Shown here piece by piece: positions 1-8,069 of a stretch of 28,119 nt of DNA. This DNA comes from CAYNEI01 sp964396185. GTDB taxonomy: Archaea > Thermoplasmatota > SW-10-69-26. How positions within the stretch are numbered: position 1 is the first letter of the stretch; each line of letters starts with the position of its first letter. The stretch spans positions 1 through 28,119 of the forward strand of contig CAYNEI010000030.1 in the NCBI GenBank assembly GCA_964396185.1. The letters run 5' to 3'. The notes under the pieces were generated by a model. It did not search any database, had not been told where the DNA came from, and worked only from the letters and a program-made list of their open reading frames with translations. Position numbers and translations under genes: made by a program.

Positions 1-1790
1 CTGATCGCCACGGAGGGCGTGGCGCACCACGCCAAGGGGACCAGGAGCCGTCCGTCGTGCGCGACGACAGCGTCCCCGAAGGTCATGTCACAACCCCGCT
101 GGGCATCCTCCGGTGGAGCCAAGACGCCCTGGAAGGTCCACGTGTCGCCGCCGTCGAGGGACTGGTGGCACCCGAGCCCCCAGTGGTCGGCACGATCCAC
201 CGTTAGGGGCAACCAGCGCGCGCAGCGGTATACGGCGTTGGGGTATTCCTCGAGTGTGCTCGTCGTGGTCGGACCCACGGCCAGACTCTGCCAGGCGTTC
301 GTGGTGCCCTCGATGATGGTGGAGGTCCAGGTCTCGCCCTCGTCGTCGCTGTATGAGAGTGTGGTGGTGTCTGGGGCCGTGTAGAGCGGAAGGCCGTGGC
401 TGTACTCATCCACGAAGATGCGGTCGGTCAACGGGTCCACGAGCATGTACGGGTAGAGAGGCGGAGATCGCGTATCGGCACCGTCCACCTTGATGGCCTG
501 CTCGGACCAGGAAAGGCCGCCATCCGTGCTGCGGGTCAGCGCCGTCGGCTCGGCCGCCAAGCCCGTATCCGGATCCGCATCGACCATCTTCGGGAAATGA
601 TGGAGCACGCCGGCCTGGGACAGGCCGATGGTGCTCCGCCACGTCTCGACCCCGGTCCGGTAGAAACACGGAACCACCGTGCCCCTGTTTTCCGCTGCCG
701 GCTCGCCCGTGGCCGTGTGATGGACCGCAGGGTGCTGTCCGTCGCAGCCCGGCTCCGGGTCGTCCACGGCGGAGGGGGTCTGCAAGGGGTGGAGATCGGT
801 GGTCATGCGCACCCCGACGGTGAAGTCCACCTCGGATTCGGTTTGGTGCGCGCCAGCAGTGGCGACCGGGTAGACCAGGATCTGCCACGAATTGGCGTCA
901 CCAGGTGGTCCCGTCAGGCCCTGGCACGAGAGATGCGCGTCCCACATGGCCGGCGTTTCCGGGAAAAGCCAACCGAGGGAATCGAAGCACCAGGTCCGGT
1001 CGCGTCCATCGAGGATCTCCAGCACCAACACAGCGTCCGAGGGCCACGAAAGGGTCACCTCGATATGCACAAGTACCGTGGCGGGCACGGAGATCCGTGC
1101 TGTGGCCACCTCTCTGGTTGCAGGACCCTGCGTGACGGTGCCATGCCATTCCCAGACGGCGTCGGTCTCGCTGTAGGAGACCGGCTCGCCCGGGTCCATC
1201 GTCAGGTCTTGCGGGAGTGGGAGGGTTGGAGCACCCAGCGGGTTCGAGGGGGTCAGGGCGAACAGGTGAAGGGTCAAGGTGAACGGTGTCCCAGTTCCAT
1301 CGCCGATGAGGTCCACCGACCACCGGTTCCCGCTCTCCACGGCTCCGAACGCGTTGGTGCAGCGCGCGTACCCGCTGCCCTCGCGTCCCATGTCGGTGCG
1401 CGCATCACCCAGGCAACGGAGCTCACCCGCGCCATCTCGTACTTCGAAGTCGATGTTGGTCAGTGCTCCTGCTTCGAATGCAAGCTCAGCGTACATGCCC
1501 CAGGGGATCGCTGCGGGCACATCGAATCCGATGGGTACGGATCCGATGCCGGCGCCGAGCGCGCCGGTGTAGACCCCTTCGACGCGCCAGACGACCTCGG
1601 TGTCTGTATACGACAGGACCTCGGCGCCGTCCATGGTAAGGCCATCGGGGAGCACCGGGCCCGGGGTGGCCGTCACGTCCTCTGAATCACTGGTGGCCGC
1701 TCCATCCTTGGCTTCCCCGGCGGGTTCGCCCCCCAAGCAACCGGAGAGCGTCACGCCAAGAAGGAGTAGCCCCAGCATGAGCGCCCTCAT
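1..1790 (-). CDS. BNR/Asp-box propeller lipoprotein, C-terminus cut by window edge
   Basis: About 596 residues are visible and the reading frame is still open at base 1, so the C-terminus lies outside. The ATG at 1790 overlaps the stop of the upstream gene (ATGA) and follows a G-rich stretch (GGGGGGATGC). The N-terminus is a signal peptide ending in the lipobox LSGC, so a lipid-anchored surface protein is expected. Two copies follow of the LPxxLTMDxAE module shared across this array, each with a Cys pair, then a propeller with Asp-boxes (STDGGLSW, SDDEGETW, SLDGGDTW). It is closest to the gene at 3673-6150: both share NAVYRCARWLPLT and DHWGLGCHQSLDGGDTW. BNR repeats occur in sialidases and in many non-enzymatic binding proteins. 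No sialidase catalytic Arg triad could be assigned, so an enzymatic role is not claimed. Confidence 0.88.
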   Translation of the reverse strand, partial: MRALMLGLLLLGVTLSGCLGGEPAGEAKDGAATSDSEDVTATPGPVLPDGLTMDGAEVLSYTDTEVVWRVEGVYTGALGAGIGSVPIGFDVPAAIPWGMYAELAFEAGALTNIDFEVRDGAGELRCLGDARTDMGREGSGYARCTNAFGAVESGNRWSVDLIGDGTGTPFTLTLHLFALTPSNPLGAPTLPLPQDLTMDPGEPVSYSETDAVWEWHGTVTQGPATREVATARISVPATVLVHIEVTLSWPSDAVLVLEILDGRDRTWCFDSLGWLFPETPAMWDAHLSCQGLTGPPGDANSWQILVYPVATAGAHQTESEVDFTVGVRMTTDLHPLQTPSAVDDPEPGCDGQHPAVHHTATGEPAAENRGTVVPCFYRTGVETWRSTIGLSQAGVLHHFPKMVDADPDTGLAAEPTALTRSTDGGLSWSEQAIKVDGADTRSPPLYPYMLVDPLTDRIFVDEYSHGLPLYTAPDTTTLSYSDDEGETWTSTIIEGTTNAWQSLAVGPTTTSTLEEYPNAVYRCARWLPLTVDRADHWGLGCHQSLDGGDTWTFQGVLAPPEDAQRGCDMTFGDAVVAHDGRLLVPLAWCATPSVAI

Positions 1791-3676
1791 GCATCCCCCC
1801 GTGTCTCAAGCAGGCACATCCACGCCGTCGAGTACGGCACCTCGCTGGTGCCGTCGCGTCCGTCCTGCCAGACGGCGAGGAGGCCATTCTCGGTCCAGGT
1901 GAGGCCGTTGTAGTCGCCCACGCGGGTCCGGCGGGTTGGGAACAGGGGGTACTCCGGCTGCTCGGCCGAGTTCTCGACACGGTCAGGATCCGTGGCTTCG
2001 CCGGCGAGCCTGGTCTCGTTCCAGCTTCGACCCCCGTCCGTCGAGCGCGCAACATAGGCGCTGTACTGACCGCCGCCGGCGGCGTTGCGCTCGTCCATGT
2101 ACAGGATCGCGACAGCACCGTCGGGTTCCACGGTGATCGTGGTGTAGAATCGGCTGTTCTCCGAGCCAGGGGGATCTTGGTTGACGCGGACGGGGTCGGT
2201 CCATGTGGTCCCGTTGTCCATGGTCTTGATCAACCAGACGTCCGAACCGGTGCCGTCCAGGTTGTCCCACCAGGCGACGTACACGGTCCCGTCGTGGGGC
2301 CCACCGGTGCGATCGACGGCCACCGACGGGAAGCCGGGTCTTTCGGTGTCGAGCAGCTTGCGTGGTTCATCGAAGGTCGCGGCCTGGTCGGTCGAGGTGG
2401 CCTGGTAGAGAGCCCCGCTTTTGCTCTCGGCCCAGACGACGTGCACGCGGCCGTCCGGGGTGACGAAGGGGAACGGGAATTGATGAGCCTCTTCGGCTCG
2501 TTCGGCCCTGCCAGTCGGGCCGTGGCTCACGAGGTCGACGGGATCACTCCAGGTCCGCCCACCATCGGTCGAAGTCACGACGAGCGAGGTGGCCCCGATC
2601 GTCGCCGCCGTTGTGCGCCACTCCCAAGCCACGTAGACATTCCCTGTGTCGGGGTCCAGGGCCATCTGCTGCTTCTCGGTGAAGAGGGATCCGAACGGTG
2701 TGGGGACCTGGTGGAGAGGGCCTTGGGTGGCGAGCGCGCCGCGCGCCAGGATGGCCGTGCTCTCGGGCACCATCTCCCCGGGCGCGAAGCGGGAAACGAA
2801 GAGATGGCTCGTCGACTCCCGGACGATGATCCCTGAGTAGAGCAGGGTGCCGTCGTCAAGGAACATGACGATGGGATCTGAGAGGATCTGGGCGCCGTGG
2901 AAGGCGCTCGGCTCGCTCTGGGTGTCGCCGGGCCAGCCGGGCAGCATCGCGAACTCCCAGCTCTGGCCGCCGTCCTCGGTGCGGGCCAGCGCGTCCCACA
3001 TCTGCCAGTCGCTCGGGGGGTCGTCGCGGAAGGGGGGAGGCGTGGCGATGATGGCCAGGGCCATCCGATCTGGGTCGTTCGGGTCGGTGGCGGCATCGAT
3101 CTCGCGCATGCGGATCCGCTCGTCGAGCAGGGGCTCGTCACAGCCGGGCAGGCCGGAAGCATCGAGGACCGTGGACTCGGGAAGCTCGGTCGTTAATCGA
3201 AGGATGAGCTCGAAAGGCGTCTCGGGCGCATAGTTGGGCTCGACCCGAACCACCCAGCGCGAATCTTCCACGTGGGCATCGGTCGTGCCGTGGCAGGTGA
3301 CGGATTCATACGTATGGATCGCGCACCACGCCGCGTCCTCGCCGTCCAGGATGGAGAGTTCAACGCTCTCCCCGAGCCCGGACTGGTCTTCCACCTCGAT
3401 GGTGGCGGTAAGGCCAAGGCGGAGCCCGGCGGGCATGTCGAAACGCGTCTCGGCACTCTCCAAAGGCACGTCGAAATACGGACCGCGCACCACCCCCGTC
3501 CACCTCCACACCACCGTCGTCTCGTTGTACGACACCACCTCGGCATCGTCCATGGTGAGGTCCTGGGGCAGCGTGGGCGTCGCTTCTTCTTCGGCCTGGT
3601 CCGCCCCGCCGTTTCCGCCGAAGCAACCGGAGAGCGTCACGGAGAGGAGTAGGAAAACGAGCGCAGGGACCTTCAT
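1787..3676 (-). CDS. BNR/Asp-box propeller lipoprotein
   Basis: A 629-residue protein. Residues 1-18 form a signal peptide ending in lipobox LSGC, followed by a Gly/Glu-rich linker. One copy of the array's N-terminal module lies at about 36-165 (LPQDLTMDDAEVVSYNETT, Cys118/Cys128, PFELILRLT). The rest is a propeller with Asp-box motifs EDGGQSW, STDGGRTW, MDNGTTW and STDGGRSW, and a degenerate one (STDQAATF). The C-terminal part (RVGDYNGL, LLAVWQDGRDG) resembles the last blade of exo-sialidase-like proteins. The start ATG at 3676 overlaps the previous stop by four bases, and its own stop overlaps the next gene in the same way, so it is mid-operon. Compared with its BNR neighbours it is shorter, with a single N-module and a different set of propeller sequences. 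Substrate or ligand is unknown. Confidence 0.9.
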   Translation of the reverse strand: MKVPALVFLLLSVTLSGCFGGNGGADQAEEEATPTLPQDLTMDDAEVVSYNETTVVWRWTGVVRGPYFDVPLESAETRFDMPAGLRLGLTATIEVEDQSGLGESVELSILDGEDAAWCAIHTYESVTCHGTTDAHVEDSRWVVRVEPNYAPETPFELILRLTTELPESTVLDASGLPGCDEPLLDERIRMREIDAATDPNDPDRMALAIIATPPPFRDDPPSDWQMWDALARTEDGGQSWEFAMLPGWPGDTQSEPSAFHGAQILSDPIVMFLDDGTLLYSGIIVRESTSHLFVSRFAPGEMVPESTAILARGALATQGPLHQVPTPFGSLFTEKQQMALDPDTGNVYVAWEWRTTAATIGATSLVVTSTDGGRTWSDPVDLVSHGPTGRAERAEEAHQFPFPFVTPDGRVHVVWAESKSGALYQATSTDQAATFDEPRKLLDTERPGFPSVAVDRTGGPHDGTVYVAWWDNLDGTGSDVWLIKTMDNGTTWTDPVRVNQDPPGSENSRFYTTITVEPDGAVAILYMDERNAAGGGQYSAYVARSTDGGRSWNETRLAGEATDPDRVENSAEQPEYPLFPTRRTRVGDYNGLTWTENGLLAVWQDGRDGTSEVPYSTAWMCLLETRGDA

Positions 3677-6150
3677 GGCGACACCCCACTGAGCGAAGCG
3701 CCGGCAGCCCCAGACCGCACACCCGTATGCGGCTCGTCATCCGGATACGGTCCGTTCGGATCCACATCGTCCCATAGGTCCACGCCCCAGAGCTTGGCGA
3801 CGATGGCTTCGCCGAGGTCTCCATCGTCGGGTTCGCAGGTGGTCCAGGCGGCGCCGCATCCATCGACGAAGTTGGCATACGGTGCGCCGTCCGGGCCGAT
3901 GCGTGCGACGCTGATGAGGCTGGCCCCCTGGCACCGGCGCCCATCGCAACTGCCGACGAGCAGCGGCGTTTCCGGGTCGTTGACCTGGGCCGTGGCGAAG
4001 ACAGGGTCGTCGGCGAAGAGGTCCGTGGTCACGGTCATGTATCCATGCCAGGCGGGCACGCGCTGGTCGGCCCCGACGCCCACGGGCCGGGATCCGCCAT
4101 CAGTGCCATAGTAGGCGATGGCGACGCGCCCGGGCGCGCCGACGGCCAGGTGCGCGTTGCGCATCGTCTCGATCCCGGACACCTCGATGGCCGGCGGGTC
4201 CGACCAGGTCTGGCCGTCCTCCTGGCTGTAGGCGACACGCACCGTGCCGTCCTCCGTGAGCCAGGCGTGGTAGATGGTCCCCTCGCGGTCCACATCGATC
4301 GACGGCCCGCGCAGGGTCTCATGACGAACCATGACCGGCAGGTCGGCGACCTTGTGGTAGCTCCACGTTCGCCCCTCGTCCTCGCTGATGGCCACGCGCG
4401 GGATCGCGCACCAGGCCACCGGCATCATGAGCCGGCCATCCGGGTCCACGACCGCGTCGCCGAAGGTCATGTCGCACATCCGGTGGACCTCCTCGGGTGG
4501 AGCCAGGTACCCCTGGAAGGTCCACGTGTCCCCACCGTCCAACGACTGATGGCAGCCAAGCCCCCAATGATCGGCGCTCGGTAGGGTCAACGGCAACCAC
4601 CGGGCGCAGCGATAGACGGCATTGGGGTACCCGTCCGTGGAGCTTGTCGCGGTCGGACCGACGGCCAAGCTCTGCCACGCGTTGTTGCTGCCTTCGATGC
4701 GCGTGGAGGTCCACGTCTCGCCGCCGTCGTCGCTGTAGGAGAGCGTCGAAGTGTCCGGTTCACTCAGAAGGTGGTCGTATATGTTGTACTGGTCGGCGAA
4801 GATGCGGTCGGTGGCCGGATCCATGACCATGTAGGGAAAGAAGGCCGGCGAACGCTCGTCGATGGGGCCCACCTCGATCGCATGTTCCGTCCAGCTCGAC
4901 CCGCCATCAGTGCTGCTCGTCAAGGCGGTCGGCTCGGTGGCCAAGCCCGTGTCTGGGTCGGCATCGACGAGCTTGGGGAAGTGATGGATCGTGCCATCAG
5001 AGGCCAGGTCGATGGTGCTGCGTTTGGTCTCGACGCCGGTGCGGAAGAGGCAGGGCACCACTGGGCTGCCAGGTTCCTTGAGCAGGTCGCCGCTGGTGGT
5101 CTGGTATACCGCTGGGCGCTGGCCATCGCATCCGGGAGCCGGGTCTGCCACGGCCTCGGGTGTGGGCAACGGGGCCAGGTCGCTGGTCAACCGCACCTGT
5201 GCGGTGAAGCGGCCGTCGGCAAGGGAGGCCGTCGGATCCACCCCGGCATCATCGAACACGAGGATCTCCCATGTTCCGGGGCTTCGATGAGGCCCCGTGA
5301 TCCCTCGGCACGATAGCCCGGCATCGATCACTGCACCTGGGAGGTCGGGCCCGAACTCCACCGTGTCCGTGCACCAGGCCCGCGCGTTGTGATCCTGGAC
5401 CTCCAGCCCCAAGTTCGTGGGGGCCGGCAGCGCCAGGGTGATGTCGAGGTGGACTATCAGATTGGCGGGCATCGTCAAGCGGGTACCTACGAGCCCTGGT
5501 TCCGTGGCATCCAGCGGTACCTGAGCCTCCCACGTCCACACCACCTCGTTGGCCGTGTACGTCAAGAGGTCGGCGCCCTCAAGGCTCAAGCCATCGGGCA
5601 GTGGCTCCGCGTCGCGCGCGGACGACTCCCCGGCTGGCGCGGCGAAAAGATGCAAGGTCAGAGCGAATGGATGGTCGGCCGGGAATTCGGCCTGTAGTTG
5701 GACGGACCAGACCCCGTCCTCGTCGAGAGGCTCGAATGTCTGGCTGCACCGCACGTAGTCGGTTCCTCTCCGGTGCTCGAATGTCCGGGGGTCGTCGATG
5801 CATCGTTGCTCGCCCTGACCATCCCTGATCTCGAAGCCTATGGTGGTTGGGGGGTCATCCTCGTACGCGAGTTCGACGTCGAGGCCCACCGGCACGCCGC
5901 CGGGCATGTCGAAGTGGATGGGACCAGGTTCGGTGGTCTCCACGGTGATCCCGGTGACCGTGCCTTGCACGCGCCAGATGACCTCGCTCTCTGTGTAGGC
6001 GACGGCCTCGGCGCCCTCCATGGTGAGATCCTGGGGGAGCGTGGGCTGCCTGGGGCTTGCATCGGTGGCTGCGGGAGGTGCCTCCTCGCTCCCGAGGCAC
6101 CCAGCCAACCCAGCCGTGAGCAGCAGCGCGACGAGGAGGAGCGCTCTCAT
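3673..6150 (-). CDS. BNR/Asp-box propeller lipoprotein with doubled N-terminal module
   Basis: An 825-residue protein. The signal peptide ends at lipobox LAGC (residues 15-18). Two N-terminal modules follow: copy 1 at about 38-170 (LPQDLTMEGAE, Cys117/Cys135, PFALTLHLF) and copy 2 at about 184-322 (LPDGLSLEGAD, Cys260/Cys281). The propeller then shows five Asp-boxes: about 413-420 (STDGGSSW), 473-480 (SDDGGETW), 536-543 (SLDGGDTW), 589-596 (SEDEGRTW) and 642-649 (SQEDGQTW). The C-terminal DGDLGEAIVAKLWGVDLWDD segment is shared with the gene at 8066-10090. GGAGG lies just upstream of the ATG at 6150, which overlaps the preceding stop (ATGA). A surface-exposed binding or hydrolytic role is plausible from the fold, but no catalytic residues could be assigned. 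Confidence 0.92.
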   Translation of the reverse strand: MRALLLVALLLTAGLAGCLGSEEAPPAATDASPRQPTLPQDLTMEGAEAVAYTESEVIWRVQGTVTGITVETTEPGPIHFDMPGGVPVGLDVELAYEDDPPTTIGFEIRDGQGEQRCIDDPRTFEHRRGTDYVRCSQTFEPLDEDGVWSVQLQAEFPADHPFALTLHLFAAPAGESSARDAEPLPDGLSLEGADLLTYTANEVVWTWEAQVPLDATEPGLVGTRLTMPANLIVHLDITLALPAPTNLGLEVQDHNARAWCTDTVEFGPDLPGAVIDAGLSCRGITGPHRSPGTWEILVFDDAGVDPTASLADGRFTAQVRLTSDLAPLPTPEAVADPAPGCDGQRPAVYQTTSGDLLKEPGSPVVPCLFRTGVETKRSTIDLASDGTIHHFPKLVDADPDTGLATEPTALTSSTDGGSSWTEHAIEVGPIDERSPAFFPYMVMDPATDRIFADQYNIYDHLLSEPDTSTLSYSDDGGETWTSTRIEGSNNAWQSLAVGPTATSSTDGYPNAVYRCARWLPLTLPSADHWGLGCHQSLDGGDTWTFQGYLAPPEEVHRMCDMTFGDAVVDPDGRLMMPVAWCAIPRVAISEDEGRTWSYHKVADLPVMVRHETLRGPSIDVDREGTIYHAWLTEDGTVRVAYSQEDGQTWSDPPAIEVSGIETMRNAHLAVGAPGRVAIAYYGTDGGSRPVGVGADQRVPAWHGYMTVTTDLFADDPVFATAQVNDPETPLLVGSCDGRRCQGASLISVARIGPDGAPYANFVDGCGAAWTTCEPDDGDLGEAIVAKLWGVDLWDDVDPNGPYPDDEPHTGVRSGAAGASLSGVSP

Positions 6151-8069
6151 GTGGCCCCCTCCGGCAGGAACGGTCGCGGCGGATAATCCAATATCGGCGC
6201 TTCGCCCCCCAGCGTCCCCTCGACGAGGGGCAGCACGATGTGGCTTGCCTCGGGACCGTCGCCGCCGTGGAGGGTGATCTCGGGCGTCCAGACCGGGTTC
6301 GATTGTGAATACTCTGCCCAGACCAGGATGCTAAGCCGCTGGCCGGGCTCGATGGTGAGGGCTTGGTTCCAGAGGTCGGTGCGCACCGGCGTCTTCTGGT
6401 CGACGGGGAAGTCCTCGCCGAGGTACCCTCCGTCATGGAACCGGAGGTCGACCGCGCCCTGGCTGACCACCGACGTCTGGGGCCGGCAGGCGGCGTCCTC
6501 CGGACCGACCAGGAGGTCTACCGTGAACGCGCCGCCGGGCTCGCTGCTCTCCAGCCCCAGGTGGAGCCAGGGGTTGCCGGCGATCGTCACGGGTTCCTCC
6601 AGGGGTTCGGTGTGGTAGAGCAGGAGCGTATTGTCGTCGTCCACCTCCCGGCAGTAGGTACCCACGTCGACCGGATACAGCTCCCCTGTGAGGACGACGC
6701 CGCCGCCCTCGTCCGTAACCGATCGGAACGAGCGCGCGCCTTCCTCGGCCACGGGTCCGATCGATCCATCCGGCCGCAGGTAGAGCACCTCGTGGCGGGC
6801 CTGACTGGGCGGCCAGGCGTCCGCGGTGCGCCAGGTGCCGTCCATGGCCTGGTAGTCCACCGTGCCAAGGCCCAGCGCATCCGGGCTTCCCTGGCCCTTT
6901 AGCCAGTAGTCGAGCCAGGGCAGCACGACGTCGTCGTACCAGTCGATCCCGAAGGGTGCGCCGTCAATCTCGCCAGCAGCGGGCACCGACGCTTCTGTGG
7001 CGGCCAGGACCATGCGCCGCGGGGTGTCGTCATCGAGCACTTGCCAGAGGTTGTCCTCCTGGAACCGGCCGTGGTAGGGTCCCTTGCCATCCACGAAGGT
7101 GTCCTTGACGAGCACGGAAGAACGGACCTCAGGCAGACGGTCGATGTGGCGGCGCTCCTCCCAGAACCCGGGAGCGCGGTCATCGGTGTACATGCCGCGC
7201 TGGGGCACCGTCAGCGCATCCACGACATCGGAGCAGGCTCGGTCGAGGAGTAGCTCGGCTGCTGCCACATCGTCGCCGTCGACCTCACCGCCGGGCCCCG
7301 GGACGACACCGAACAAGGCCCGGCCGGGGCTGTTGCCGGCTGTCCCGAACCAGGCTGCCCCCTGGGGGGAATGGAAGCCCAAATAGCGATCGGTGTTCGC
7401 ACCTTGAAGGATGGTGGTCTTCAGCGGATCGGGGGCCAAGGAGGCCGCCACCCACGCAGTCGACGTGCCCATGGCAGCCACGTGGCCGTTGCTCCAGGGC
7501 TCCGAGGCCAGCGCCTCCACGAGGGTCGCCTGGTCGAGCTGCTCGTCGGTGCCCTCGACCTGGTAGCATCCCTCACTGTGCCCGGTGCCGCGCACGTTGA
7601 CGATGGCCACGGCGTAGCCGTTCTCGACGAGGACATCAGGCCGGACACCGCCGCGGGTGCCGTGGTAGACTGCCTCCTCGTGGCTGGCGGGGAAGCATCC
7701 GCCGTGGTAGCATGCGTTCATCGTCCGGGTGCTCAAGAGCACCACCGGCGCCTCGACGCCATCGGGAAGGTCCGGTAGGTAGATCGTGGTCTCCAACAGC
7801 GTCCCGTCGTGTCCTTCCAGGGGGTTACGGAGGACCTCACCCAGCTCGAACGGCCCTTCGAGGTCGCCAGGCCAGCCCTCGTCGCCGTCGGGGTATGGGT
7901 GATGGGTCGGGACGGTCTCTTCGTCGGCCGTGTCGCCATCCTCGGTGGGGGCGGCCTTACGAGTTGGCGTGGCTCGGTCGGCGTCGCTCGTTGAGGGCTC
8001 CGGATCATCGCCGAGGCACCCGGCCAACGCGGCGGTGAGCAACAGGACGCCCAGTAGCTCGGATCTCAT
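6147..8069 (-). CDS. S15/CocE-family alpha/beta-hydrolase lipoprotein, probably inactive
   Basis: 640 residues from ATG 8069, chosen because it gives a lipobox signal peptide (LAGC, 15-18), follows the SD-like GGAGGCG and overlaps the upstream stop (ATGA). The frame is open further upstream but would place charged sequence before the signal peptide. The core matches the X-Pro dipeptidyl-peptidase/CocE family: NVRGTGHSEG at about 158-167, candidate nucleophile Ser203 in GTSTAW (family usually GxSYxG), the PGFWEERRHID segment, and FVDG with candidate Asp327. The family normally continues with GPWxH carrying the catalytic His; here about 353-361 reads VLAATEAS with no His. A jelly-roll-like C-terminal domain follows (about 400-640). 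Family members hydrolyse esters or peptides. This one lies among non-enzymatic-looking lipoproteins and may be a pseudoenzyme. Confidence 0.85.
   Translation of the reverse strand: MRSELLGVLLLTAALAGCLGDDPEPSTSDADRATPTRKAAPTEDGDTADEETVPTHHPYPDGDEGWPGDLEGPFELGEVLRNPLEGHDGTLLETTIYLPDLPDGVEAPVVLLSTRTMNACYHGGCFPASHEEAVYHGTRGGVRPDVLVENGYAVAIVNVRGTGHSEGCYQVEGTDEQLDQATLVEALASEPWSNGHVAAMGTSTAWVAASLAPDPLKTTILQGANTDRYLGFHSPQGAAWFGTAGNSPGRALFGVVPGPGGEVDGDDVAAAELLLDRACSDVVDALTVPQRGMYTDDRAPGFWEERRHIDRLPEVRSSVLVKDTFVDGKGPYHGRFQEDNLWQVLDDDTPRRMVLAATEASVPAAGEIDGAPFGIDWYDDVVLPWLDYWLKGQGSPDALGLGTVDYQAMDGTWRTADAWPPSQARHEVLYLRPDGSIGPVAEEGARSFRSVTDEGGGVVLTGELYPVDVGTYCREVDDDNTLLLYHTEPLEEPVTIAGNPWLHLGLESSEPGGAFTVDLLVGPEDAACRPQTSVVSQGAVDLRFHDGGYLGEDFPVDQKTPVRTDLWNQALTIEPGQRLSILVWAEYSQSNPVWTPEITLHGGDGPEASHIVLPLVEGTLGGEAPILDYPPRPFLPEGAT

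Noticed and set aside
396..1685. Long plus-strand open frame of 429 codons opposite the first BNR gene
   Set aside because: It is Arg/Gly/His-rich without recognisable motifs and lies antisense to a gene with clear lipobox and Asp-box motifs; such shadows are expected in GC-rich DNA. The same holds for the other long plus-strand frames (for example 10558-11619, 12794-13732, 21310-22353).
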